This document shows, in pieces, positions 1-8,742 of a DNA stretch of 64,000 bases. The DNA lies in the NCBI GenBank assembly GCA_037200525.1, contig JBBCGG010000001.1, positions 4,146,501-4,210,500 on the forward strand, in the 5' to 3' direction. Both the position numbers and the translations under genes were made by a program. The notes beneath the pieces are model-generated. The model was not told where the DNA came from. It saw only the letters and a program-made list of their open reading frames with translations, and made no database searches. How positions within the stretch are numbered: position 1 is the first letter of the stretch; the number at the start of each line of letters is the position of its first letter. The stretch is from Methylocella sp. (GTDB lineage Bacteria > Pseudomonadota > Alphaproteobacteria > Rhizobiales > Beijerinckiaceae).

Positions 1-663
1 TGCGGGCGGGATAAATGGCCTTGCGTCCAACGCGCTCAACCGGAGATGGCTTACCAGTCCGAAATGTGCGGATCGGTCGTGCATCGGAGCCAGCAGGCAA
101 TTTCCGATAGATGCCACCGCGCCTACGACGGGCCGGAATATTCGACGGCGACCAAGGAGGCGCGCAAACACGCGATTGATATGTGCGTCGTGAGAGAAAC
201 CGCGCTTGACGCCAATAATTTAGGCAGACCTTCGCAAATCGGGCCTGATCAAAAGGAGGCTCTGTCAAAGGGCGCAAATCGTTCGGTGGCCGAGACAACC
301 CCCTGACGACGACTAAGACGCCGCTTTGAGGCAAACAAATCCAGAGGGATGCACAACTCAAGCCTGCGCGACATGATGCCGAGACCCAGGCTCCGTGCTG
401 TCGCTTTCCAGCTCGCCTATCAACAGCTGTGTGCGCACCCTTGCACTCGCTCCGTTTTCGCGATGCTACCAAAAGCGCGGCCGGCGGCAGAATCGCCGGG
501 CGCGGCGCTGCGCGCCCATTCGCGCTGCGGCGAGGGCCTTGTGGCGCAATGATGCCAATAAGTCAGCAGCTCTGCAGGTTTCGCCCTGAATAATTTGGCG
601 ACCTCCGCCTGCAAGATCCCGCAAAACCTTATCAGTTGAACGCTCCATCTAAGCCAACCGGCG
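1..663. other. No supported gene
   Basis: I see no reading frame here with recognisable family motifs, no tRNA and no clear terminator. Short open frames exist on both strands but their compositions look accidental. The stretch lies downstream of the broken ribokinase and may hold decayed sequence. Confidence 0.4.
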
Positions 664-1636
664 CTAGGACAACTGCCTCTCGCCGTCCGCGCCGCATCGT
701 CCACCGCGCAGGCCGTTTAGACCCAGATTCTTGAACTCATCTTCGAACGCGTAGGCCTTTTGCGCTCCTCGCCGGGTGATTGAGTCGGCCGCATAGCGAA
801 CCGCTTTGCCGAGAGAGCCGAGGAGATCGCCGGTTTCGACGTAATAGCGGGCGAAGCAGCCCATGAAGGCGTCGCCGGCCCCCGTCGTGTCGACCGGCGT
901 AACCGGGCCTGGCGAAGCGATGGGAACAACGTCGGTCTCCGTAACCAGTAGGGCTCCGCGTGCGCCGAGGGTGACGATCACTGTCCCGATCCCTTTCGCA
1001 ATAAGGCTGCGAGCCGCGGCCTCGACTTCGGCCAAGCTGTCGACGGGCTGGCCCGAGAGCGTGCGGAGTTCACTCTCATTCGGCGCGAGAAAAGTCGCAT
1101 GCCTGATCTTCTCGAGATCGAGCGCGCCGACCGCAGGCGCAGGATTGAGCAGGGTCTTGATGCCGTTGCGATGGCCGAACTCAATGGCTGAATAGACCGT
1201 CTCAACCGGAATCTCCAATTGCAGCAGGATCAGGCGGCAGGATTTGAGGTCGTCGGCGGCCCGCTCGATATCGGCCGGCAAAAGGTCGGCATTTTGCGCC
1301 CTTGACAATGAGGATCGAATTCTCACCCGACGGCTCCACCATAATGGACGCAACGCCGCTCGACCGACCCGGCGCTTTGCCGACGTGGCGTGTGCCGATT
1401 CCAAAGCTTTCGAGATTCTTGATCGTATCATCGGCGAACATGTCGTCGCCGACCTTGGTGATCATTAGGACGTCGCCGCCAAGCTTGGCTGCTGCAACGG
1501 CTTGGTTCGCCCCCTTGCCGCCGTGGCCCATCTCAAAGGACAGAGCTTCGACGGTCTCGCCTTTGCCCGGCATGCGCGCCACATATGTGACGAGATCAAT
1601 CATGTTGCTGCCGATGACGGCGATGCGCCCTGCCAT
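664..1636 (-). pseudogene. rbsK: Ribokinase (PfkB family), frameshifted
   Basis: PfkB-family sugar kinase that would phosphorylate ribose at O5. The start at 1636 has a good Shine-Dalgarno (AGGGAGCCTGAC-ATG). The N-terminal part carries the family hallmark GHGGKGANQA. The C-terminal part, in another frame, carries LNPAPA, the NESE block and the catalytic DTTGAGDAFMG motif. The two halves join smoothly as IVKGANADLLPADI if one A is removed from the A4 run at 1292-1295 (minus strand), so the lesion is a single-base insertion. Without it the protein would be about 320 residues, normal for ribokinase. It could be a true pseudogene or a homopolymer sequencing error. The unrecognised decayed frame just upstream ends directly before this start. 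Confidence 0.85.
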
Positions 1637-1637
1637 G

Positions 1638-2104
1638 TCAGGCTCCCTTTGTGTGCTGTGAGATGATTGATCGAGCGAGATCGGTCGCTACGATTCGATC
1701 GACGTAGCGGAGATGGGTCGTGACGGTTTCGCGCGATGCGTCCGCAAGGACGCGGAGATTGCCCTTATGCTTTTCAGCTGCATAACCCTCCGGCTCACGC
1801 GCGCGGGGCATAACAAAAGCGGCGACCGGATCGTAGCAAACCGATAACCCGTCGTCTTCCAGTCGCGCCAAAAGGAAGAATCTCGCTGGCTCTAGGGCCA
1901 CCCTCCTTCGACAAAAGTGAAATTCGCGCGGCGCAGATACATCAGGTTCATCTGCGCCAGAGATACCACAGTCATGACGAGATTGACGTAGGTGCGCCCG
2001 CTGCGCCTCACAGCATATTCGTGCACGCCCGTGATCGCAATCCAGGCGCACCGCTCGTCTGAACCGCAGGACACGCCCGCCTCGTCCAGCGACATATACG
2101 GCAA
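1638..2104 (-). pseudogene. Decayed reading frame, possibly nucleoside-hydrolase-like
   Basis: Two overlapping minus-strand frames (about 1892-2104, then about 1638-1900) read as one protein if a frameshift is assumed near 1895-1900. I do not recognise the N-terminal half. The C-terminal half contains a YDPVAA segment and ends in VDRIVATDLARSII, which loosely resembles the HDP...VDxxRF tail of inosine-uridine nucleoside hydrolases. That assignment is weak and partly suggested by the neighbouring ribokinase, a common partner in ribonucleoside salvage. The ribokinase begins right after this frame ends, so the two were probably one transcript. Both being broken suggests loss of the pathway. Confidence 0.25.
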
Positions 2105-2277
2105 TTTCCCCGTGCAGCGGACAAGCGTTCTCAGGACTAGCTATCAGAGCGGTCCGTCCTGCACGCAACAACGATGGCTTGAGTCGATTATTGCTGCATC
2201 GACTATTGCTACCCGCGTCGCCCTTGTCTACCTTCGGTCCAAAAAACAAGCAAAAAAACATCAACGGGGGAAACATC

Positions 2278-3192
2278 ATGAGCGATTCTCAAAAACTCGC
2301 GACGCGAGACGACGTCCCTTTAAGCAATGCCGACGTAGAGCAGCAGCTTTCTTGGACGAGCGGCTCGGCGCTGATGAAGACGCAGGCTGCGGACAGCCGC
2401 TGTCAACGCGACTTCCAACGCAACGACCTCGCGATAGGCATCCTCTTTCAGAATCCCGGCAGCGAAGTAACTTGGCGTCTCGACGGCAAGCCCGTGTTGG
2501 CTAAAGCATGGCCGTCGGCGATCGGATCGCGCGACATGGTTATTCTTCCGCCCGGTTGCGAATTTCAAAGCCGCTGCCAAGGAAGCGGACAAGGGCTATG
2601 GCTGTTCATCGACCCGGACTCGATCATCGACGATAAAAGAGTCAAATCCTTCATAAAACGAGCGACGATAGATTGCTCATGGACCAAAGACCGTTTGTCG
2701 TGGATGCTTGCGTCTGAAATCAGGAAGGAATGTGCGAATGGCTTCCCTCGCGGCCCGATGTTCCTTGAAAACGCAGCAACGATATTCATCACGCAATTGG
2801 CTTACTTCTTGGACAACGCCGCCCCGCGCTTCGAGCCGACGCGCGCTCTTTGCGACGCAAAGCTACGAATGGTTGTCGAATATATCGAGAGTAATCTCTA
2901 TCGCAATATCCCGCTATCGGAGCTCGCGGGCCTCGTCGAACTCACTCCGCGATATTTTTGCGGAGCGTTTAAGCAGGCCTTGGGAAGGCCGCCGCATCAA
3001 TTTCAGATCGAACAGCGCGTCGAGCGAGCGAAGACGCTATTGCGCGATCCCTCATTGTCCCTGATAGATGTTGCGCTCACAGTGGGATTCAACAGCCAGA
3101 GCCATTTGAACGATTATTTTCGTCGCATCGTCGGCATAACTCCGGCTCACTATCGGGCTGAAGCGCAGCAGGGCAAAGCGCACTCGCCCTAA
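2278..3192 (+). CDS. AraC family transcriptional regulator
   Basis: 304-residue regulator. The C-terminal 100 residues (about 200-300) form the double helix-turn-helix of the AraC/XylS family: IPLSELAGLVELTPRYFCGAFKQALG for the first HTH and IDVALTVGFNSQSHLNDYFRRIVGITP for the second, including the conserved GF and FRR..G.TP residues. The N-terminal 190 residues are a less conserved sensor region. I chose ATG 2278 because GGGGGAAAC lies directly upstream; longer in-frame starts lack this. It stands immediately before the secreted carboxylesterase on the same strand, about 300 bases away, so control of that gene is a reasonable guess. Confidence 0.85.
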   Translation: MSDSQKLATRDDVPLSNADVEQQLSWTSGSALMKTQAADSRCQRDFQRNDLAIGILFQNPGSEVTWRLDGKPVLAKAWPSAIGSRDMVILPPGCEFQSRCQGSGQGLWLFIDPDSIIDDKRVKSFIKRATIDCSWTKDRLSWMLASEIRKECANGFPRGPMFLENAATIFITQLAYFLDNAAPRFEPTRALCDAKLRMVVEYIESNLYRNIPLSELAGLVELTPRYFCGAFKQALGRPPHQFQIEQRVERAKTLLRDPSLSLIDVALTVGFNSQSHLNDYFRRIVGITPAHYRAEAQQGKAHSP

Positions 3193-3494
3193 AAACCCAT
3201 CCCCTGAGCCGATCAGCTGAACGGTGCAGCGTTTGCTGAGCATGCGGCGATCATTCGCCAAGCTACGATTTTATCGCCGATTGCGCGAAGGATCGGCCGC
3301 GTTGAATTGGTTGCGGAAGACCGCCGGTAGGAAGGCTCCCATATCCTGCGTATCTGTAGCTTCCGCGCCAACCGAATATCCAAATCATGATAGGGAGCGG
3401 AACTTCATGGAAGATTAGGCGCCCTGACATTGCTATGCCTCGACAATGTCACCGGATATCCAGGTGGCAGTTAAGCAAAAGCAATGGGGGAAAT
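3193..3494. other. Intergenic region upstream of the carboxylesterase
   Basis: About 300 bases between the AraC regulator and the esterase. No convincing open frame. It presumably contains the esterase promoter and regulator site, but I cannot point to a clear repeat or promoter hexamer pair. Confidence 0.4.
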
Positions 3495-5222
3495 ATGTCC
3501 AAGCTTTCAAAGCTGCGGTCGACTGCGCGTTCGCGCGCAACAAGAGCGAGGCCATCGACCAAAGGCAGAGTCGGCGTTGCGCTGGGCCTGATTTTTGGAG
3601 CCGGCGCGCTGGCGGCGCCGATGCAAGCATACGCCGCAAAACCGCTCATAGTCACGACGCAGGAAGGGCGCGTCGAAGGATTCTTGAGCAATGGCGTCGC
3701 TGAGTTTCTCGGCATTCCATACGCCGCGCCGCCGGTCGGCGCGCTGCGCTGGAAGCCGCCGCAGGCGCATGCGTCCTGGACCAACATTTTGCAGACAAAG
3801 GCCTTTGGCCCAACCTGCGCCCAGATCACGACTCTCGGCGTCTTCGCTGGTCCGGCCAATAACAACGAAGATTGCCTTTATCTCAACGTCTTCACGCCGA
3901 ACGTCGATCCTGCGGCGAAAGAAAGTCTGCCGGTCATTCTTTGGATTCACGGCGGCGGCAACGTCGACGGCGAGAGCAATGATTATGACGCGAGCAAGCT
4001 GGCCGCCCAAGGCCACACGGTCGTCGTCACCATCAACTACCGTCTCAATCTGATGGGCTTTTTAGCGCATCCGGCGTTGGACGCCGAAGGCCATAACTTC
4101 GGTAACTACGGCATCCTCGATCAGCATCGCGCGCTCAAATGGGTGAAGCAGAACATCGAGCAATTCGGCGGCGACAAGAACAATATCACTGTCGGCGGCC
4201 AATCCGCAGGCGCGCAGGACACCGGTATGGCGGTCATATCGCCGCTGTTCTCAGGCATGTTCCAACGCGCCATTTACGAAAGCAGCGTCCCGAGCGCGGT
4301 GCCGACATTGGCGGCCGCCGAGGCGAAGGGCGTTGCGTTCGCTGTGGCCGCAGGTTGCGGCTCCGGCGCGGACGCCGCCACCGCCAAATGTCTGCGCAGC
4401 CTGAGCGTTCAGCAGATCGAGACGCTATCGGGCACGCAGAGCGCAAATGGCCCATACATCACCGGCCCGCTTCAAGATGGCGTAATTATTCCAATACAGC
4501 CGAGCGCGGCCTGGGAGAGCGGCCAGTTTAATCATATGCCGATGATGAACGGGCGCGTGCAGGACGAAGCCAATTTCAGCCTTGGCATCACGGAATTCTT
4601 TAAAGACCCTCGCGTGGCGTTCACGGATGCCGATTTCACAACGTTCGTTACGACAACCTACACAGGCAATGCCGGACCCGTTAACACGCCGCCCGCTTAC
4701 CCGGCGGGTACGGTCGACAAGGTTTTGGCGCACTATCCGCTCAATGCATATGCTTCAGCGCAACTCGCGTTGGATGCTGTTCAAACGGACCCGGGCGCCT
4801 GCACCACGCGGCACTACAGCCAAATTATAGCTCCCCAAGTGCCCTACTACGCCTATGAGTTCGACGAACGGACAGCGCCTTATTACTTCCCCAAAATGCC
4901 AGGGTTTCAGGCTTTGGCCTATCATACATCCGACATCCAGTTCCTCTTCACGCTCTGGCATGGCGGGCCTTTAGGAATACAGCACGAACTCAATAAGAAG
5001 CAGGAAAACCTGTCAGATCAGCTTGTGGCGGCCTGGACGAACTTCGCTTGGACGGGCAACCCGAATGGGCAGGGAGACAGCCCCTGGCCACGTTACAAGA
5101 GCAAGCCGAACAAGCCTGTCTGGTTCTCCGAAAACATTCCCGTCTCGTCGACCTTCACTGACGTGCAATTCTCCGCAAATCATAAATGCGATTTTTGGGA
5201 TAAGGTCCTGATATATCCCTGA
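3495..5222 (+). CDS. Secreted type-B carboxylesterase
   Basis: 575-residue alpha/beta hydrolase of the carboxylesterase type B family (PF00135), hydrolysing carboxylic esters; substrate unknown. Start ATG 3495 follows a TGGGGGAAAT ribosome site. Residues 1-47 are a long basic n-region plus hydrophobic core ending AYA, a secretion signal with probable cleavage before AKPLIV. Family landmarks in order: GIPYAAPPVGALRWKPP near the mature N-terminus, the HGGGN oxyanion loop, nucleophile Ser237 in GGQSAG (GESAG in most members; here Q replaces E), acid Glu358 in QDEANFS, and His477 in AYHTSDIQFLF. Length is normal for the family. A strong terminator follows within 40 bases, so it is probably monocistronic, likely under the upstream AraC regulator. 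Confidence 0.9.
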   Translation: MSKLSKLRSTARSRATRARPSTKGRVGVALGLIFGAGALAAPMQAYAAKPLIVTTQEGRVEGFLSNGVAEFLGIPYAAPPVGALRWKPPQAHASWTNILQTKAFGPTCAQITTLGVFAGPANNNEDCLYLNVFTPNVDPAAKESLPVILWIHGGGNVDGESNDYDASKLAAQGHTVVVTINYRLNLMGFLAHPALDAEGHNFGNYGILDQHRALKWVKQNIEQFGGDKNNITVGGQSAGAQDTGMAVISPLFSGMFQRAIYESSVPSAVPTLAAAEAKGVAFAVAAGCGSGADAATAKCLRSLSVQQIETLSGTQSANGPYITGPLQDGVIIPIQPSAAWESGQFNHMPMMNGRVQDEANFSLGITEFFKDPRVAFTDADFTTFVTTTYTGNAGPVNTPPAYPAGTVDKVLAHYPLNAYASAQLALDAVQTDPGACTTRHYSQIIAPQVPYYAYEFDERTAPYYFPKMPGFQALAYHTSDIQFLFTLWHGGPLGIQHELNKKQENLSDQLVAAWTNFAWTGNPNGQGDSPWPRYKSKPNKPVWFSENIPVSSTFTDVQFSANHKCDFWDKVLIYP

Positions 5223-5251
5223 GACAATCTCGGAGCCTATCGACACAACAG

Positions 5252-5281
5252 AGTGACGGTCCAAGGGACCGTCACTTTTTT
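5252..5281 (+). terminator. Rho-independent terminator after the esterase
   Basis: Perfect 11-bp stem AGTGACGGTCC / GGACCGTCACT with loop AAG, followed by a run of six T. It lies 30 bases past the esterase stop codon and separates it from the convergent outer-membrane gene. Confidence 0.93.
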
Positions 5282-5395
5282 AGCTCCTGATTTGCCGCCT
5301 CGTGCGGTAGGCCGCGCGTCGACCGTAAAGTTTGTCTTGAGGCGCCAGCGCCGCACCATAGCCACGCGATGCTACGCGGTCAGGACAACCCTGGT

Positions 5396-6274
5396 CTATT
5401 TCGTGACGACGACTTGCTCCTCCACAGGGGGCGCAAAACTCAAAATCGGGATCGTCAGCCGCGCAAAGACGTGGGTATCGTCTTTGCCGTAATTCGTATC
5501 GCCACCCTGCACGATGGCGTGTGTGGCTTCAACGCGGAGCGTCGGGCCGCCGAAATCGTAGCCGACCATGCCGCCAACGGCGACCGTGCGCCCCGACCCT
5601 ATAACGGCGTTCGCCGGGGTCCTTTCGACATCCCATGCCCCGTAGCCGACGAAACCAATCTCCCATCTTCCAAAGGCGTGCGCGGCGGTCCAGTCGACGT
5701 TGAAGTAATTCGGCTGTTTCAATCCCACCGCGTCAGGCGTCGTAATGCCGAAAATCGAATTCGCTGAAAGGATCCAGCCGTCCCGAAGATAGCTGAGCGC
5801 CACGCGCTCCTCGAACGCCGCGCCGCTCGCAACGCCCGGAGTCGTTAGGGCGGTGCTGGTCGCGACTGGCGGATAAAATCCCTGGCTGAACGATACAAAA
5901 AAGCCCTGTCCGAGATTCCACGACAGCGACAGCGGGATCAAAAGGGGGTTGAAGACATCGCGCTTGAACGTCCGGGGCGGAACCCAGAGCACGATGCCTT
6001 CGAGGATGATCGATGCCTGATAGGAAGCGCCAAGAAACTGCCAACCGGGAGACCAGGTCATGCTGGGAATGTCTGCCGTGATTGTCTTGTTCGGGCTGGA
6101 GCCGTAGTGGGCAAGATCGGAAAAATAAAGCCCAGGCAGATACGCCGCGCCTAGCGGAATTCCCATGGTCACGCCGGGCGGCGTCCATGACGCCGCGGAT
6201 GCGGGGTTAGCGCAGGCCGATAGAGCCGCAAGGGACAGTGCAAATAAGATGCGTTTAAGATTGTTGCCGGCCAT
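5396..6274 (-). CDS. Outer-membrane protein, MetA-pathway (phenol degradation) type
   Basis: 292-residue exported protein. ATG 6274 begins MAGNNLKRILFALSLAALSA, a signal peptide ending around ASA-ASW; longer upstream starts would bury this signal. The mature part is rich in alternating aromatic and small residues (for example SWNLGQGFFVSFSQGFYPP, VALSYLRDGWILSANS) and ends in amphipathic strands, which suits a beta-barrel. It resembles proteins annotated as putative MetA-pathway-of-phenol-degradation transporters (PF13557), whose exact role is not settled. It is convergent with the secreted esterase. A lipobox-like ALSAC occurs at the end of the hydrophobic core, so lipoprotein processing is an alternative. 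Confidence 0.65.
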   Translation of the reverse strand: MAGNNLKRILFALSLAALSACANPASAASWTPPGVTMGIPLGAAYLPGLYFSDLAHYGSSPNKTITADIPSMTWSPGWQFLGASYQASIILEGIVLWVPPRTFKRDVFNPLLIPLSLSWNLGQGFFVSFSQGFYPPVATSTALTTPGVASGAAFEERVALSYLRDGWILSANSIFGITTPDAVGLKQPNYFNVDWTAAHAFGRWEIGFVGYGAWDVERTPANAVIGSGRTVAVGGMVGYDFGGPTLRVEATHAIVQGGDTNYGKDDTHVFARLTIPILSFAPPVEEQVVVTK

Positions 6275-7137
6275 TAAATCTGTCTTCCACTTGTTATTCT
6301 TACGTGCTTTTTTTGAGCCGCTGCCCGAGCGTCGAATTCGCCTTGCGATCGGTGCGTTAGCGGCGGCTTCGGCATTGCTCGCGCTCACGCGGTTGGCGGT
6401 GCCTGCGCTCCCGAACGCCGGCGCCTGTGAAGCTTACGGCGCTACAAGTATACAAATTCAATGGAAATAATATTCTTTTCTGTGCCTTGCCGGACTTACA
6501 TATTGTCGCAGCGCGCGAATGACTGTCGGGGCTGCAACGAGCCGCGTTTAAACGCGCCCCTTGGCTCCTGCATGTCATCAACCGCGATGGCCGGGCTGGA
6601 TCAGCGCTGCAGGCCCGATGAGCATCCGGGGAAAGGCGCCGCAAATAGCCGATGACATCGTGTGAAAATGTCGTGCGTCGCCGATGCCGCAACCGCAATA
6701 CACGACGACCGCGCGACCCTCTATGCCCAGCCGCTATGAAGGGGCTTAAGCTTTTCTAGATCTTTCTAATTCGATAAATTATACACTAAAAGTGATCAGC
6801 CTCTCCCGTCCCCGGCTTTATCGCCTTTTCTAGTAGGTATACGAATCGCCTAGATTCTCGGATGGCGCAGTGCGAAGGGTCAAGGAACGCCAGCTTTTGC
6901 CCAGATTTTTGACTCGCCAGCTTGCCCATCGCGGCAACCAAATCCGCGCGGCAATTCGCCCGTTTGACGTCTCACGGTGGCCGGCAAGCATGACTTCTCT
7001 TGTGACTGCCCTTGGCGCATCGGAGTCTATAGCGCAAGCCGCCGCAACGGCTACCTCGGCGCGTTCACGGGTTGGTCGATCGCCCCTGTAATTGACAAAA
7101 CACGGCTCCCTCTCGAAACGATCCCAGCAGGACGGAA
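6275..7137. other. Long gene-poor region
   Basis: More than 850 bases without a supportable gene, divergent between the outer-membrane protein and the monooxygenase. Around 6745-6790 the sequence becomes AT-rich. It probably holds promoters for both neighbours. No recognisable protein fragment was found. Confidence 0.4.
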
Positions 7138-8328
7138 ATGACGCTAATGACCGCAACGGACGAATTCAAAACACTTCACCACGGGCTATCGCTATTGGCT
7201 CGCGCTGACAGTCCATTTGCGAAAATCGCCGCGCAGCCCATGATGATTGGGCTTTTCTTGCCAACGCAGACGGGCGGATTCTCGCAATCAAAGCTGCATA
7301 GAGGGATCCGTTGGGATTTCGAATATAATAAGAAGCTCACGCTGGCTGCTGAGGCTCACGGATTCGATTTTGTGTTCGGCCTCCAGCAATGGACTCCGAA
7401 GGGAGGTTTTGGCGGCGAGATGAACTATAGGGAAAACTTCCTTGATCCGTTCATTTCGACGGTGGCCCTCGGTGCGGTCACTACATCCATCGTCACCATA
7501 TCGACGGTTCACATCCTCTACGGCAATTGGCATCCACTGCATCTTGCGCGTTTCGCTGCGACGGCCGACCATATCTCAGGCGGCCGGTTCGGACTGAATA
7601 TCGTCACGGGCTATGACGCTCGCGAACCGCTGATGTTTGGCATGAACCGGATCGATCATGACAAGCGGTACGAACAAGCCGATGAATTCACTTCCATCAT
7701 GGAGGATCTGTGGGTCGGCATAGATAATCTGACCTATGACGGCCAGTTCTACCAGCTCGATGGAGCCTATGTTTCGCCGCGCCCGCTTTTCGAGCGCCCG
7801 ATCCTCGTCTCCGCTAGCGCCTCGCCGGCAGGGTTCGCCTACGCAGCGCGACATTCGGACGTCGTGTTCACGTCCAGTCCCGCCGGCGCCGAATTCGAAA
7901 AGGCGATTGCCGCGCTGCCGGCGCATGTCGGACAAATCCACGACGCCTACGCGAAAACCGGACGGACGGGAAAAGCCATCATTTTCCCGATGATCGTTTG
8001 CAAGCCGACGCGCGCCGAGGCCTACGCCTATCGCGACGCGATCGTCGAGCAGGCGGATCTTGCGTCGATCGCGGCCTATGAGAATCGCCATTCCAAGGGC
8101 GATGCGCACGGCTGGCCGAAGCATGTGGCGGCGGACCGAGTGCTTGGCGGCCATATCCAGATCATCGGCGACCCTGACGATGTCGCGAAGGCGATCGGCG
8201 AGCTGCGCAAGGCCGGATTGAACGGCGTGCAGATCGGCTTCTACGACTACGGCCCCGACCTCGAGTTTTTCGCTGAGAACGTTCTTCCTCGCCTTGAAAA
8301 GATGGGCCTGCGAAAGCCTGTCAAATGA
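7138..8328 (+). CDS. RutA-like flavin-dependent monooxygenase (LLM class)
   Basis: 396-residue luciferase-like (LLM class) FMN-dependent monooxygenase that uses FMNH2 and O2. It aligns by eye with pyrimidine monooxygenase RutA along its length: an N-terminal IGLFLPTQTGG strand, GFDFVFGLQ, ISGGRFGLNIVTG with the family ATADHISGGR signature at about residues 141-160, and YDGQFYQLDGAYVSPRP, which matches the RutA YxGxFFxxxxxxVSPxP stretch. RutA opens the uracil ring; this paralogue's substrate is unknown. ATG 7138 has AGGA six bases upstream. Neighbours are a flavoprotein/2Fe-2S pair and an ATP-dependent lactamase, which fits oxidative breakdown of a nitrogen heterocycle or lactam. Confidence 0.85.
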   Translation: MTLMTATDEFKTLHHGLSLLARADSPFAKIAAQPMMIGLFLPTQTGGFSQSKLHRGIRWDFEYNKKLTLAAEAHGFDFVFGLQQWTPKGGFGGEMNYRENFLDPFISTVALGAVTTSIVTISTVHILYGNWHPLHLARFAATADHISGGRFGLNIVTGYDAREPLMFGMNRIDHDKRYEQADEFTSIMEDLWVGIDNLTYDGQFYQLDGAYVSPRPLFERPILVSASASPAGFAYAARHSDVVFTSSPAGAEFEKAIAALPAHVGQIHDAYAKTGRTGKAIIFPMIVCKPTRAEAYAYRDAIVEQADLASIAAYENRHSKGDAHGWPKHVAADRVLGGHIQIIGDPDDVAKAIGELRKAGLNGVQIGFYDYGPDLEFFAENVLPRLEKMGLRKPVK

Positions 8329-8382
8329 TGACCTATCTTATCACGGGCGGCCCTGGTCGGGGATCTCGGAATGCGTTGGCGC

Positions 8383-8742
8383 TTACGCCTCGCCGCGCTT
8401 GATGGCGTGGGCTAGGCGCTCATCCGGCGGCGCAATCTCAGTGACGAGGTCGCGCCGGTGTTCCTTGTTGGGAAGCGGCTCAAGGACCATATCGCGCGGC
8501 TCGAGACGAACCGTGCACGCATAGTCAACCTTTCCGTCAATGACGATCATGCATTCCTTGCAACTATTCGCGTTGATGCAGGAATGTCGAACGCTTAGCG
8601 TCGGATCAAGGTGCGCGCGCACGAAGCGCAGCCCGTCGAGCACCGACTGACCCGGCGCATAGGGCACTTCGTAGCGGCTGACGGACGAAACCTCGCCGGA
8701 TTCGCCGCGTCGGACGATCAGTTTTGCTGTTATGCTCATCAA
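8383..8742 (-). CDS. Stand-alone 2Fe-2S subunit, SdhB/FrdB N-terminal type
   Basis: 119-residue protein equivalent to only the N-terminal plant-type ferredoxin domain (Fer2_3) of succinate dehydrogenase / fumarate reductase iron-sulfur subunits. Cluster cysteines are Cys55, Cys61, Cys64 and Cys76 (SCINANSCKEC ... DYACT). SdhB uses C-x4-C-x2-C-x11-C; here the first spacing is x5, an unusual insertion. The C-terminal domain with the 4Fe-4S and 3Fe-4S clusters is absent. The start overlaps the stop of the flavoprotein gene by four bases (ATGA), so the two are translationally coupled and probably form a flavin/2Fe-2S oxidoreductase. Electron partner unknown. Confidence 0.8.
   Translation of the reverse strand: MMSITAKLIVRRGESGEVSSVSRYEVPYAPGQSVLDGLRFVRAHLDPTLSVRHSCINANSCKECMIVIDGKVDYACTVRLEPRDMVLEPLPNKEHRRDLVTEIAPPDERLAHAIKRGEA

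Noticed and set aside
3387-3494. Longer N-terminus for the carboxylesterase starting at 3387
   Set aside because: No ribosome site there, and ATG 3495 has TGGGGGAAAT upstream and places the signal peptide near the N-terminus.
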